From contig JAZLBO010000006.1 of NCBI GenBank assembly GCA_045613765.1, positions 1-64,000 on the forward strand: 64,000 nt of DNA, written 5' to 3'. Every line of letters starts with the position of its first letter. The stretch's first letter is position 1. The DNA comes from RGIG4097 sp045613765 (GTDB lineage Bacteria > Bacillota > Clostridia > Christensenellales > CAG-917). A model generated the notes under the pieces. It was not told the DNA's origin. It was given only the letters and a program-made list of their open reading frames with translations, and did no database searches. Positions 16,798 to 25,946 of this stretch are shown one piece after another. Position numbers and translations under genes: made by a program.

Positions 16798-18452
16798 ACT
16801 TCGAAACAACTGCCCCCTACAAACTCACGAAGGATTGAGTTGCAAGGGATGACGCTTTCATCTTCAAGGGGTTTGAAGTACTTGAGATATTTGATGAGTC
16901 TGTTTGCAATGACGTATTGAGGATCGGTGGGTTTGATCTCTTTGAGTGCAGGCATTGCTTGTTTTCTGAGGACACAGAGTTCATAAAGCAATGATGAGTT
17001 GAACACAAAGTTGACGCCTTCTTGATGGGGATAAATCCATCTAAACTCGCCGTTGCGCACTGACTTCCACATATCAATTGTTGTTGCTGCGCTTGCGCCA
17101 CGATGTTTCATATCACGGACGATTCTGCGAATAAGACGAACGTCTGTGGTTGACAATGGTGCATGGTCATCAATGTTGATTTGTGCTTGTGGTGCAATGA
17201 AGATCTTAAACTTTTGATGTTTGGGGATTGATGATGTAAGTTGCTCGTTGAGTGCGTGTATGCCTTCAATGATGATGGGGCTATCGCTGTCAACTCTGAT
17301 GGTCTTGCCCGCCTCTCTTTGACCTGTCTTGAAGTTGAAATACGGAAGTGTGACTTCTTCTCCGTTGATAAGGTCATACAAGTCCTTATTGAACTGCTCT
17401 ACGTCAAGGGTGTTGACGTGTTCAAGGTCTATTTCTGCAAGGGACACACCTTGGATTTTGCAGATCTCTGCCTTTGGAAGATAATAGTCATCCATTGAGA
17501 TCATGACGGGCTTGATGCCTCTTGACAACAATTCTATGCGCAAACGGTTGCAGAAGGTGGTCTTACCACTTGAACTGGGGCCTGCGATACCGATAAGACG
17601 GATGTTTTCCTTTTCCTTTTCAATGGCGTTGCCCAATTCTGAGAGCATGTGGTTGTGACGCGCTTCGCAGAGTTGAACGAAATCTCTGGGATTGCCTTGG
17701 ATGATCTTTTTGTTGATGCTGACGATTGTCTGCACGCCAACCTTCTTTGACCATTGATATGCGTTTTGAAGTGTTTTTCCGTAGGTTGTTTCCTCTTGGA
17801 ATTCAGGAATTGTTGCTCCCAATTCGTGACGAGGATATTGGATGATCATACCGGGGCTATAGGGGGAGATGCGATAGTTTTTGATTGCACCCGTTGATGA
17901 AACCATATAGCCGTGCAAATAGTCGCAGTACTCTGCACACTTGTAAAGGTGGACGGTGGATTCGGGACGGAATTCCAAGATTTCCATTTTGTCGAGATGG
18001 CCGAACTTGGTATATACTTCCTTTGCCTCCTCCGTGCTGACAACAACACGGTCAATGAAAAGGTCTTCTGCGATAATCTTTTCCACTTCTCTCTTGATGG
18101 GCTCAGTGGCTCTTGACATATTAAAGCCGGGGGTCAATGATTGGCAGAAGATTGCACGTGATACGTTATAACTGAAACGCACTTGCACGTCAGGGTACAA
18201 TCTATGGAAAGCCATTGCCACCACAAAGCGAAGGCTGGTTTCGTATGCCTTTGACGCCTCCTCGTGATCAAGACCAAGGAGTGTGATTTCTTCTCCGTCA
18301 TTTTTGTTGGTCAGTTGATAGTTGAGTTCCTTGATGACAGAACCAACTTTGCAGATGATAAAGTCGTCCTTTTGGTTTTCGGGGATAAGGTCGATGACTC
18401 TTTGTCCCTTGTTGACGGCTACCGTTTTGCCGTTGATGATTACGTTGAACAT
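16794..18452 (-). CDS. TGS-domain nucleoside (uridine) kinase
   Basis: This 552-residue fusion protein has an N-terminal TGS-like domain (1-60), a region resembling the second additional domain of threonyl-tRNA synthetase (about 70-240), and a C-terminal uridine kinase/phosphoribulokinase-type P-loop domain with Walker A GPSSSGKTT (291-299) and MISMDDYY. This architecture is widespread in Clostridia and annotated as nucleoside kinase. It probably phosphorylates uridine or cytidine for pyrimidine salvage, but the true substrate and the role of the ThrRS-like part are not settled by sequence. The start has GGGAGA upstream. The stop codon lies inside the terminal repeat of element 2, and no ordinary terminator is visible. 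Confidence 0.88.
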   Translation of the reverse strand: MFNVIINGKTVAVNKGQRVIDLIPENQKDDFIICKVGSVIKELNYQLTNKNDGEEITLLGLDHEEASKAYETSLRFVVAMAFHRLYPDVQVRFSYNVSRAIFCQSLTPGFNMSRATEPIKREVEKIIAEDLFIDRVVVSTEEAKEVYTKFGHLDKMEILEFRPESTVHLYKCAEYCDYLHGYMVSSTGAIKNYRISPYSPGMIIQYPRHELGATIPEFQEETTYGKTLQNAYQWSKKVGVQTIVSINKKIIQGNPRDFVQLCEARHNHMLSELGNAIEKEKENIRLIGIAGPSSSGKTTFCNRLRIELLSRGIKPVMISMDDYYLPKAEICKIQGVSLAEIDLEHVNTLDVEQFNKDLYDLINGEEVTLPYFNFKTGQREAGKTIRVDSDSPIIIEGIHALNEQLTSSIPKHQKFKIFIAPQAQINIDDHAPLSTTDVRLIRRIVRDMKHRGASAATTIDMWKSVRNGEFRWIYPHQEGVNFVFNSSLLYELCVLRKQAMPALKEIKPTDPQYVIANRLIKYLKYFKPLEDESVIPCNSILREFVGGSCFEV

Positions 18453-18656
18453 ATTTTTCTCCCTTAAAATTCTTTCTACTTAATTCCAATTAAGCCGTAT
18501 TTTATATACTATTTCTAATGCTTGGATATTCTACCACAAAAACCAAAATCCGTCAATAGTGAATTTGATAACATCAAATTAAGCACCACCTAAAAACTGC
18601 CCCAAAAACAAGTTTATAATAGGCAAAAATCACATCATAAAATTTCAAAAAGCCCC

Positions 18657-18688
18657 AAAAAAAAGGACTGCGATTTGCAGTCCTTTTT
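18657..18688 (-). terminator. terminator of the LRR/zincin lipoprotein gene
   Basis: AAGGACTGC-GATTT-GCAGTCCTT is flanked by A and T runs. Positions 18453-18656 otherwise hold the nucleoside kinase promoter region and no gene. Confidence 0.8.
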
Positions 18689-18712
18689 ACTTTGTTGAAT
18701 TGGCTTGTTGGA

Positions 18713-20536
18713 TTAATATCCCAAAACGTATTCTGCATATTCTCTTGCATCAATTTCTCTTGCATTATAATAATATTTGTCATAATCTTCAGCAGAGTCT
18801 GTATAGTCCAAATATTTCCATGCGCCATATTGATTGTCTGTGGGCACAACAAGTAGATCGTCCACGCTACATCCGTCCACTGATCCAATCGCAATGCTTT
18901 GATAGTAGTGACGGACTTCGTGAATAAGAACGCTGACAATTCCTCTTGTGTAATATTCTCCTTCAGTCAATTTTTGAATTGTTATGGTTTGTGTCCCCTC
19001 TGTATAGAAACCAAAAATGCCTTCTGGCATATTCTCGTCAAAAATGATGTTTATGCCAACAATAGATTTTGTCAGTTTGTGCAATTCGTTTACCACAATG
19101 CCTCTCAAGTTTGTTTCGCTCATATTCAAAATGACATTTTCTGAGCAACCATAAAAATCTGTTGCTTTCAAATCTGTTCTATCTGCACCAAACGTCACTG
19201 TTGCAAATCCACCATAGCCCAAGTATCTAAATGCACCGCGGGCAAAATTGACGATTGTATCGGGGATGATCAAGTTGCCTGCAAATTGTTCGTTCAAAAC
19301 GCCAAGTCCTGTGACTTTTCTGCCGTCCACTTCCATTGGGATTTCCACGTCATCAAATTGTTCAGCAACAAAATCGTGCAAAGTCAACGTATTATCGTCA
19401 TTGATTGTGAAATAGAATTGCTTGCCTTTATAAACTGTGCTAACTTCAAATGTGCGAACAATGAGATACAACGTTGTGGTTTCAGTTACTATAAACTCAA
19501 ATTCCTCTTGGGTGGAAATGACGTTGCCGTCTTTGTCTTGCCACTCCTTGAAAATGCCTGTTCTTCCCAAAAGGGTTGTATCCACGTTGACCACTTGATT
19601 TTTGTCGCAAATCTTGTGGACTTCTTCAAGGGCAATATCAACTTCATTCAATGTGAGAATATATTTATCCCTAATGTCTGCAAAATCAAATGTGACGGTG
19701 TCGATCATACATGTTTCTGTTGTAAAACTACTGTATGTATAGCCAGTGCTATGGGGCAAAAGTTTTACACCTGTTTCTTCCTCGACGTGACCGATCACAT
19801 ATCCACCAATAGGACTTTCTGGGTCGGTTTCTTTGAGAATTGAGGTGTGTGTGCGCAATGCCAATTTATCGTTCTTGTGAATATGATATGAGAAAGATGG
19901 ATGTGCTTTGTTTACATAAGGCAAATACTCTATGTCAACACCCAAGTTATTTTCCACCTGAATATCAACTGTGATGGGTTGAATCAGCGATTCATCTTGT
20001 GTGAAAACTGGAGTGTACTCTTCATCCCACAATGAGACCAGTGTAACATTGGTGCCAAGAATTGCATCATGTGCTACCGAAATTTGGTTCTGGCTTTCTC
20101 TCTTCCAATTAAGAAAATAATAACCCTCATCTGCCACAGGCTTGATGACAATTACTGGCACATCTGTAACATCGTGGACATAAAAGTCAACGATCTCTGC
20201 ATGGCCACCTTCTGACTCACCAAATATGTCGGAGAGATCATATACCGTTTCTTCTCCGCAAACTTGACAGAAAGTTGACACCAAACTGATGTCATCGTTT
20301 GTGCTCCATCGAATATCATGTTGCAAAATTTCGCCAGAATCTCTAACCTCTGTTTCATCACAGTTGAAACAGCATCTTATTTCTCTGCCCCTTGCAGTAC
20401 ATGTTGCTTCTTTGATTGTAACCCAATCACTGTAGTTGTGTTGGCAATTATGATTGCACGCTACAAGCATACACAAGCATGCAAGCATGAGTATGCATAT
20501 CATTATTGTCATTAAGTTCTTTCTTGCTTTGTTCAT
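18713..20536 (-). CDS. lipoprotein with LRR-like region and C-terminal HExxH zincin
   Basis: This 607-residue protein has a lipoprotein signal (LVAC, lipid Cys27), then a Cys-rich stretch with CxxC pairs, several beta-rich segments, and a BspA-like portion (GKQFYFTINDDNTLTLHDF...VTGLGVLNE, about 370-480). Near the C-terminus VLIHEVRHYYQ provides HExxH (539-543), and NAREIDAREYAEY (591-603) supplies candidate third ligands E594 or E599, the arrangement seen in compact zinc metallopeptidases of the HExxH...ExxA type. It probably acts on a protein or peptide at the cell surface, but activity is inferred. The start has GGAG and overlaps the end of a 18-codon leader frame by ATGA. Confidence 0.8.
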   Translation of the reverse strand: MNKARKNLMTIMICILMLACLCMLVACNHNCQHNYSDWVTIKEATCTARGREIRCCFNCDETEVRDSGEILQHDIRWSTNDDISLVSTFCQVCGEETVYDLSDIFGESEGGHAEIVDFYVHDVTDVPVIVIKPVADEGYYFLNWKRESQNQISVAHDAILGTNVTLVSLWDEEYTPVFTQDESLIQPITVDIQVENNLGVDIEYLPYVNKAHPSFSYHIHKNDKLALRTHTSILKETDPESPIGGYVIGHVEEETGVKLLPHSTGYTYSSFTTETCMIDTVTFDFADIRDKYILTLNEVDIALEEVHKICDKNQVVNVDTTLLGRTGIFKEWQDKDGNVISTQEEFEFIVTETTTLYLIVRTFEVSTVYKGKQFYFTINDDNTLTLHDFVAEQFDDVEIPMEVDGRKVTGLGVLNEQFAGNLIIPDTIVNFARGAFRYLGYGGFATVTFGADRTDLKATDFYGCSENVILNMSETNLRGIVVNELHKLTKSIVGINIIFDENMPEGIFGFYTEGTQTITIQKLTEGEYYTRGIVSVLIHEVRHYYQSIAIGSVDGCSVDDLLVVPTDNQYGAWKYLDYTDSAEDYDKYYYNAREIDAREYAEYVLGY

Positions 20537-20589
20537 TTACTTTTCTCCTTTTCGTTGACGAAAGCCATGGCGTACAACGTCTTTTTCAT
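20533..20589 (-). CDS. possible 18-residue leader peptide (MKKTLYAMAF...)
   Basis: A short frame starts in the 38-base block shared with the region upstream of 24190 and ends TGA overlapping the lipoprotein ATG (ATGA). It would encode MKKTLYAMAFVNEKEKSK. Its own start lacks a clear Shine-Dalgarno. In the second copy the frame stays open for 65 codons, so coding is uncertain and the block may be purely regulatory. Confidence 0.35.
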   Translation of the reverse strand: MKKTLYAMAFVNEKEKSK

Positions 20590-20650
20590 GGCTTTATTGT
20601 ATCACACAATGGACAAAATTGTTCTCTACCAAAACGGGAGCCACTCCCGA
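20575..20650 (-). promoter_or_regulatory. conserved upstream block, copy 1
   Basis: The 38 bases starting GCCATGGCGTACAACG (from 20562) are identical to those from 24291, and similarity of about 70 percent continues some 40 bases further upstream on the minus strand, including TACAATAAAGCCATG. A hairpin CGGGAG-CCA-CTCCCG lies near 20635-20649. This is a shared promoter/leader of the two LRR lipoprotein genes. The remainder of 20650-20827 is A/T-rich with no gene. Confidence 0.6.
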
Positions 20651-20827
20651 AATTTAAGATTTCGGCATTTTTCAAATTCTCGCAATATGAGAATTTGTTA
20701 TTTTTGTGCAGTTTTCAGTGTTTATTGCTCATTTTTGATATGTTTAAGTGCTATTTTTGAAAAATAATTGGGCACTGTGCATAAATGAGTCAACACGAAA
20801 ATTCAATTATTTTTTTCTTTTTATTGA

Positions 20828-20858
20828 CAGAAAGGACTGCAAATCGCAGTCCTTTCTG
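20828..20858 (-). terminator. terminator of the large LRR lipoprotein gene
   Basis: The long stem CAGAAAGGACTGC/GCAGTCCTTTCTG is followed on the minus strand by a T-poor tail, so it may be a weak terminator. Its core is nearly the same as the hairpin at 18663-18685. Confidence 0.6.
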
Positions 20859-20872
20859 TTTTGTTTGTTGAT

Positions 20873-23800
20873 TTAGTTTTGTTCGGGAACATAGTTGAAA
20901 TGGATTGTTACGTTTGACGTTCCTGCAAGAGCAAGAGAATTTTTGGTCAGTGCGTTCCATTCTGCTTCTGTGCCTGTGAAATAGATGTCAGTAAGATTGT
21001 CGCAGAGAGAAAATGCGCCCATGCCAATGATTGTTACGCTCTTGGGAATGACAACACTTGTCAGGCTTGTACAGCCTGTAAATGCCATTTCTTCAATGGT
21101 TGTGACACTGTCAGAGATAACAACGGACTCCAATTGTGCGCACATATCAAATGCAAATTTTCCTATGACGGTAATGGGCTTATTATTGTACATGTTTTCC
21201 ATCACGTAAGTGCCTGCAAGATTTTTGTTGGCAATGCGTTCAAGAATATAACCTGTGCCATCTTCTGTGAGTGTATATCTTGATTCTGGATCTTCACACA
21301 CCCAGCAGTTTCCATTGCTGTCATAATCGTGTCCAAGGGCATCAATGCTTTCTTGTGCAACGACAGTTTTTTTGCATGTTTCGCAGTACTTACCTTCAGT
21401 AAGACCGGTCTTTGTGCAAGTGGGTTCAACTGCATCAAGGGTTATGATAAAGTGAATTTTAACATTTTCCAAATCAGTTCCTATACCTGCAGATGGCAAG
21501 TAAATTACATCATAAACGTCATCCCATCTATCTTCGGAGCCATAATAATAAATATCCGTAAGACTTAGGCAATCGTGGAATGCATCATCCTCAATCTTGG
21601 TCACGTTGCTTGGAATTTCTATAGTTTTCAACCTTGCACATTTTGCAAATGCGGATGACCCGATGGTCAAATTGTAATAACCTTCTTCAATCTTGATGCT
21701 TGTAAGATTTACACAACCTGAAAATGCATTATTGGCAATCGCTGTCACAGGCTTACCGTTGAATTTGCTGGGGACAACAAAGTCTCCTCTGACGTTTTTA
21801 TTCACTTCTACAAGTTCGTATTCCATGCCGTTTTTTACAGGTATATACGTGACGCCAACTGCATAATCGCCGTGGATGCAAACATCGTTCTCATCAATGT
21901 CGTGTCCTGTTGCGGGGATTTCATTGTATGTGCTGTAATCACAACGCGAACAGGCTTCATAAGCATCCCAACCAATTTGTGTGCAGGTGGGTGCTTTTGC
22001 CTTGTGGTTGACTATATTGTGTTCAAGTGTATCAACAACTTCTTGTGCTACGAGAACTTTGTCACAAGTTGCACAATACTTACCTTCTGTAAGACCTGTT
22101 TCTGTACAAGTGGGTGCAACTGCATCACGGATCTCAATAAAGTGGATGGTTGCATTTGCCAAAGCGTCATTGCCTTCTGCGATGACAATTGCGTTCCATT
22201 CTGCTTCTGTGCCTGTGAAATAGATATCTGTAAGTTCGCGACAATTGTAGAATGCGCGTTCGCCAATTGTTGTCACAGTGTTGGGAATCGTGATTGAAGT
22301 GAGTTTGTTATATCCCTCAAACACGAATCTGCCGATTGTTACAAGTTTGCTATTTGAACTGATATTGACCGTTGTCAAATTGTCACAAAGACTGAAAGCA
22401 GATTCTTCCAATATTGTTACACTATCGGGGATTGTCACGCTCGTCAGGTTATCACATTGTGAGAAAGCGTGGTTGCCAATGGTAGTCACACTGTCGGGGA
22501 TGACAACACTTGTCAAACTGGTGCAACCGTTGAAATTATAATGTGTGCCGAGTTTTGTTACTGTGTTGGGGATGATGATGGTTTTCAAGTTTTGACAACC
22601 ACTAAAGGCCTCACTACCAATTATTGTAACTTCTGCAGGAATTACAAAAGCTTCACCATTGCTTGCAGGAGCATACAAAATAAGGCTTGTGCCATCAATG
22701 CTATACAACACATCATCAACTGCCTTGAGATATTGGCTGTTTGCGTCCACCTTGATTTCTGCCAAGTTATTGCAGTTTACAAATGCATTATCTGTAACTT
22801 GTCTTACACTTGCGGGAATGGTTATGCTTGCAAAGCCACAACCGTCAAATGCTCCATCTTTGATATAGTATGCATTGGTTATGGTTACATCCGTCAAGTT
22901 GGTGCATCCGGCAAATGCATCGTTAAAAATAAGTCCAGCGTTGTTGAGAACTGCTTTTTGCAGGTTATCACATGACCCAAATGCAGATTGTCCAATGAAA
23001 TTTACAGTATCTGGAACAGTGACACCTGTCAAATTATGACAATACTGAAAAGTAAATGCGCTGATTTCTCTTATTGGTTTTCCGTTATATGTACTTGGGA
23101 TAACAATATCGCCACTAATGCTTTTATCTGCCTTAATAATGTCATAGTATTCGCCTAATTCATTTGATCCAAATTGATAAGTGAAATAACTATAATCACA
23201 CCTTACACAAGCACCATTTTCATTGTTGACGTGTCCAAGTGCATCATCCACCACAACGGTTTCTCTACTAAGTTCCACTTCACACACTGTACAACGAACA
23301 ACATTGTCGTAAGAACCATCGGTTGTGCAAGTGGGTGCAACATTGTTCTCTACAACAACTGCACCTTCTGTATGTCCAAGCGCATCAACAACTTCTTGTG
23401 CTACGAGAACTTTGTCGCAAGTTGAACAGCGCTTGCCTTCTGTAAGACCTGTTGTTGTGCAGGTGGGTGCAACTGCAGACAAAATTTCTTCTGTGTGTTC
23501 AAGTGCATCAACAACTTTTTGTTCGACGGTATCCTTGCCACAAGTTGTGCAATGCTTGCCTTCGGTAAGGCCAGAGGTCGTGCAAGTTGCAGGCACTGCA
23601 GGCAATATTTCTTCTGTGTGTCCAAGTGCATCAATTACTTGTTGTACCTCGATTGTTTCGCCACATATGTTGCAATATCTTCCCGCTGTAAGACCTGTGG
23701 TTGTGCAGGTTGCAGGACGTGCTTGACCTGCTACGATATTGTGCATGCCAACCACTTGTTGTTCTACGGTTGTCTTTCCACATACCGTACAACGCTTGCC

Positions 23801-24190
23801 TTCTGTAAGACCTGTTGTTGTACAAGTTGAAGGCACTGCGGGGATGATTTCTTCTGTGTGTGCACACATTTCAATCACTTGTTGCTCTACAAGAACTTCG
23901 CCACAGGTTGCACAGTGTTTGCCTTCGGTGAGACCTGTTGTTGTACAGGTTGAAGGCACTGCTTGATCTATGACTTCTGTGTGTCCAAGAGCAGGTATTT
24001 TTTCTTGTGCGACAAAGCCTTTGAAACAACGGCTACAATGCTTGCCTTCAGTGAATCCACCTTCTGTGCAAGTTGCAGGAACTGCTTCATCAATGACGAT
24101 ATCATGATTGCACAATTCATCACATGCAGTCAATGTCAATGCCACTGTCAGGAGCAATGCCAATATCAAAATTACTGTAAATTTTTTCAT
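20873..24190 (-). CDS. large BspA-like leucine-rich-repeat lipoprotein with Cys repeats
   Basis: The 1105-residue protein begins at ATG 24190 with AGGA upstream; the longer frame to 24223 lacks a site. It has a lipoprotein signal (TLTAC, Cys about 23), then seven or more repeats of the form TCTTTGLTEGKHCATCGE with paired Cys, then two blocks of LRR_5/BspA repeats (about 335-680 and 770-1095; for example FAGCTNLTDVTI, IPNTVTTIGERAFYNC), separated by more Cys repeats. BspA-type proteins sit on the surface and often mediate adhesion or substrate binding. No enzymatic domain was seen. It shares leader and terminator sequences with the lipoprotein gene at 18713. Confidence 0.88.
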   Translation of the reverse strand: MKKFTVILILALLLTVALTLTACDELCNHDIVIDEAVPATCTEGGFTEGKHCSRCFKGFVAQEKIPALGHTEVIDQAVPSTCTTTGLTEGKHCATCGEVLVEQQVIEMCAHTEEIIPAVPSTCTTTGLTEGKRCTVCGKTTVEQQVVGMHNIVAGQARPATCTTTGLTAGRYCNICGETIEVQQVIDALGHTEEILPAVPATCTTSGLTEGKHCTTCGKDTVEQKVVDALEHTEEILSAVAPTCTTTGLTEGKRCSTCDKVLVAQEVVDALGHTEGAVVVENNVAPTCTTDGSYDNVVRCTVCEVELSRETVVVDDALGHVNNENGACVRCDYSYFTYQFGSNELGEYYDIIKADKSISGDIVIPSTYNGKPIREISAFTFQYCHNLTGVTVPDTVNFIGQSAFGSCDNLQKAVLNNAGLIFNDAFAGCTNLTDVTITNAYYIKDGAFDGCGFASITIPASVRQVTDNAFVNCNNLAEIKVDANSQYLKAVDDVLYSIDGTSLILYAPASNGEAFVIPAEVTIIGSEAFSGCQNLKTIIIPNTVTKLGTHYNFNGCTSLTSVVIPDSVTTIGNHAFSQCDNLTSVTIPDSVTILEESAFSLCDNLTTVNISSNSKLVTIGRFVFEGYNKLTSITIPNTVTTIGERAFYNCRELTDIYFTGTEAEWNAIVIAEGNDALANATIHFIEIRDAVAPTCTETGLTEGKYCATCDKVLVAQEVVDTLEHNIVNHKAKAPTCTQIGWDAYEACSRCDYSTYNEIPATGHDIDENDVCIHGDYAVGVTYIPVKNGMEYELVEVNKNVRGDFVVPSKFNGKPVTAIANNAFSGCVNLTSIKIEEGYYNLTIGSSAFAKCARLKTIEIPSNVTKIEDDAFHDCLSLTDIYYYGSEDRWDDVYDVIYLPSAGIGTDLENVKIHFIITLDAVEPTCTKTGLTEGKYCETCKKTVVAQESIDALGHDYDSNGNCWVCEDPESRYTLTEDGTGYILERIANKNLAGTYVMENMYNNKPITVIGKFAFDMCAQLESVVISDSVTTIEEMAFTGCTSLTSVVIPKSVTIIGMGAFSLCDNLTDIYFTGTEAEWNALTKNSLALAGTSNVTIHFNYVPEQN

Positions 24191-24290
24191 CTTGATTTCC
24201 TTTGGTTCGGCCTGCAATCTCACGTGTTGAGCAAGCCAAATCTTTTTTGTTTTTTATACTCTGAAAAACTGTTGTATAGTACTTATCAAA

Positions 24291-24370
24291 TGCCATGGCG
24301 TACAACGTCTTTTTCATGGCTTTATTGTACAACACCGTGGGCAAAAGTGTGCTCCACCAACCCGAGAATT
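24291..24370 (-). promoter_or_regulatory. conserved upstream block, copy 2
   Basis: The 38-base block (24291-24328) is identical to that at 20562-20599, with further similarity to about 24370. On the minus strand it contains two related units, GTTGTAC-AATAAA-GCCATG and GTTGTAC-GCCATG. A frame beginning MKKTLYAMAFDKYY runs from it through the lipoprotein start in another phase to 24120. Positions 24371-24515 are A/T-rich without a gene. Confidence 0.6.
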
Positions 24371-24517
24371 ACTCTCGAAATGCGAGAATTTTGCCTTTTT
24401 AGGTTCTCACAGAGTACAAAAATGGGTGATTTTGGGGCAAAAACTGCCTTTTTTAAGGGTTTTTAGCCAATTTTTGCAAATTCTCCCGTTTTTTGTGCTT
24501 TATATTTATTTTAATCA

Positions 24518-24545
24518 AAAGAACTGCGCGCGCAGTCCTTTTATG
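24518..24545 (-). terminator. terminator of the SDR gene
   Basis: AAGAACTGCGCGCGCAGTCCTTTT forms a short GC-rich hairpin, nine bases beyond the SDR stop, with A/T runs on both sides. Confidence 0.65.
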
Positions 24546-24554
24546 TATGCAAAA

Positions 24555-25355
24555 TCAGTGCGTTTGTGCCTCTTCTTTTTGTTGAAGGAAACGTGTGAGT
24601 TTCTTCTTTTCCATGGCAAGATATATCCACTTTACAGGGGGCAAAATTGCCATGAGAACTTTGGCAAATACAAAGAGTTTTGAGGGGTTGACTTTCTTCT
24701 TTCCCTTCTCAAGTCCTTTGACCATACGCCTTGCAACAACCTTGGGGCTTTGCACGGGGAAAGGTCTTTCCGTGATCTTTCTGTGGCTGCCTTCCGTTGC
24801 CTTTTTGAAGAATCCCGTGTCTGTTGCAATAGGGTACAAACAAGTGAGTTTGACGTTGTCTGGGATCTCCATTTGCACGCCTTCTTGAAAGCCGTTCATG
24901 GCAAATTTTGATGCGCTATAAATGGTGTAGCCGGGGATTGCCATTGTGCCGATTGCAGACACTGTGATGGCAAATTGTCCTTGTCTGCCGTCAAGATATT
25001 CCACGTATTTTGAGTAGGAATAGATGGGTGAGAAAACGTTGGTTTCAAACATCTTTTCCACTCGCTCCCAGTTGGTGTAATCAAAGAGTTCATAGTAGGG
25101 ATAGCCGGCGTTGGCATAGAAAATATCAATGCCACCAAGGACTTCTATTGCCCTTTCAAAAATAAGGTCAACGTTCTCCTTTTTGGACACGTCCATAACC
25201 ATGGGGATAACCTTGGAATTGTCAAAAGTTTCAAGTTTGTCAGTGTGCAAATCTACTGCCAAAATCTTGTTGTCGCCCTCGGCAAGAAGTTTCAAGACTT
25301 CAAGACCGATGCCGCTGTTTGCTCCTGTCAAAACGATTTTTTTGTTGTTTATCAT
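24555..25355 (-). CDS. short-chain dehydrogenase/reductase
   Basis: This 266-residue SDR has TGANSGIGLEV (about 9-19) for NAD(P) binding, a YANAG motif, and YSASK (catalytic Tyr-x3-Lys, about 147-151). The C-terminal ~55 residues are basic with a hydrophobic stretch (FVFAKVLMAILPPVKWIYLA), which suggests membrane association. The substrate is unknown. It follows coaE after 33 bp and is probably in the polA-coaE transcription unit. Confidence 0.85.
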   Translation of the reverse strand: MINNKKIVLTGANSGIGLEVLKLLAEGDNKILAVDLHTDKLETFDNSKVIPMVMDVSKKENVDLIFERAIEVLGGIDIFYANAGYPYYELFDYTNWERVEKMFETNVFSPIYSYSKYVEYLDGRQGQFAITVSAIGTMAIPGYTIYSASKFAMNGFQEGVQMEIPDNVKLTCLYPIATDTGFFKKATEGSHRKITERPFPVQSPKVVARRMVKGLEKGKKKVNPSKLFVFAKVLMAILPPVKWIYLAMEKKKLTRFLQQKEEAQTH

Positions 25356-25388
25356 ACTATCACCTGCTGATATTTTTTTTGAGTTTTG

Positions 25389-25943
25389 TTACAGCAATGC
25401 ACTTGCGATTGCGCTTGCTTTTGAGATAAGTTGCTCCATTGTGCCGTTGTTGGTCAAGATGATATGGGCGTGCTTTTTCAGTTCTTTCACGGGGGGTTGT
25501 ACTGCCATAATCTCCTTGGCTCTCTTTCTTGTCACTCCCCTGCCTTCAAGACGTTTCAAGCGCACTCGCTTTTTTGTGTCAACCAATATCACTTTGTCAA
25601 AGGTGTCAAGAATTCCACTTTCTATTGCAAGGGGCAACTCTACTGCAAGATGCTCATCATTGCACTCTTTGATTTTGCCCACGATCAATGGGTGTGCCAT
25701 TGAGTTGAGCAAATCAAGTTTTTCTTTGTTGCCAAATACTACGCTTGCAAGAGTTGACTTTGTGATATTGCCATCTATGACTGCCTCGGGGAAATTGGCT
25801 TTCAGTGTGTCAAGATAAGCGTCGTCTTGCCACAGTTCGCCATTGATTTTGTCGGCAGAGAGCGTGGTGTAGCCTGCCCGTTCAAATGCGAGCATAACTT
25901 CACTTTTGCCACTGCCTATTCCACCTATAACTGCAATTTTCAT
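25389..25943 (-). CDS. coaE: dephospho-CoA kinase
   Basis: This 184-residue P-loop kinase has GGIGSGKSEV (8-17), the DKINGELW region, HPLIV and a C-terminal ILTNNGTMEQL segment typical of CoaE. It phosphorylates dephospho-CoA in the last step of CoA synthesis. The start lies three bases after the polA stop, and its ribosome site would lie in the polA 3' end. polA-coaE linkage is common in Firmicutes, where mutM often sits between them; mutM is absent here. Confidence 0.93.
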   Translation of the reverse strand: MKIAVIGGIGSGKSEVMLAFERAGYTTLSADKINGELWQDDAYLDTLKANFPEAVIDGNITKSTLASVVFGNKEKLDLLNSMAHPLIVGKIKECNDEHLAVELPLAIESGILDTFDKVILVDTKKRVRLKRLEGRGVTRKRAKEIMAVQPPVKELKKHAHIILTNNGTMEQLISKASAIASALL

Positions 25944-25946
25944 ATC

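Noticed and set aside
23400..24100. Possible repeat array resembling CRISPR
   Set aside because: The repeats are in frame and encode the Cys-pair units of the large lipoprotein; spacing and content are those of protein repeats.
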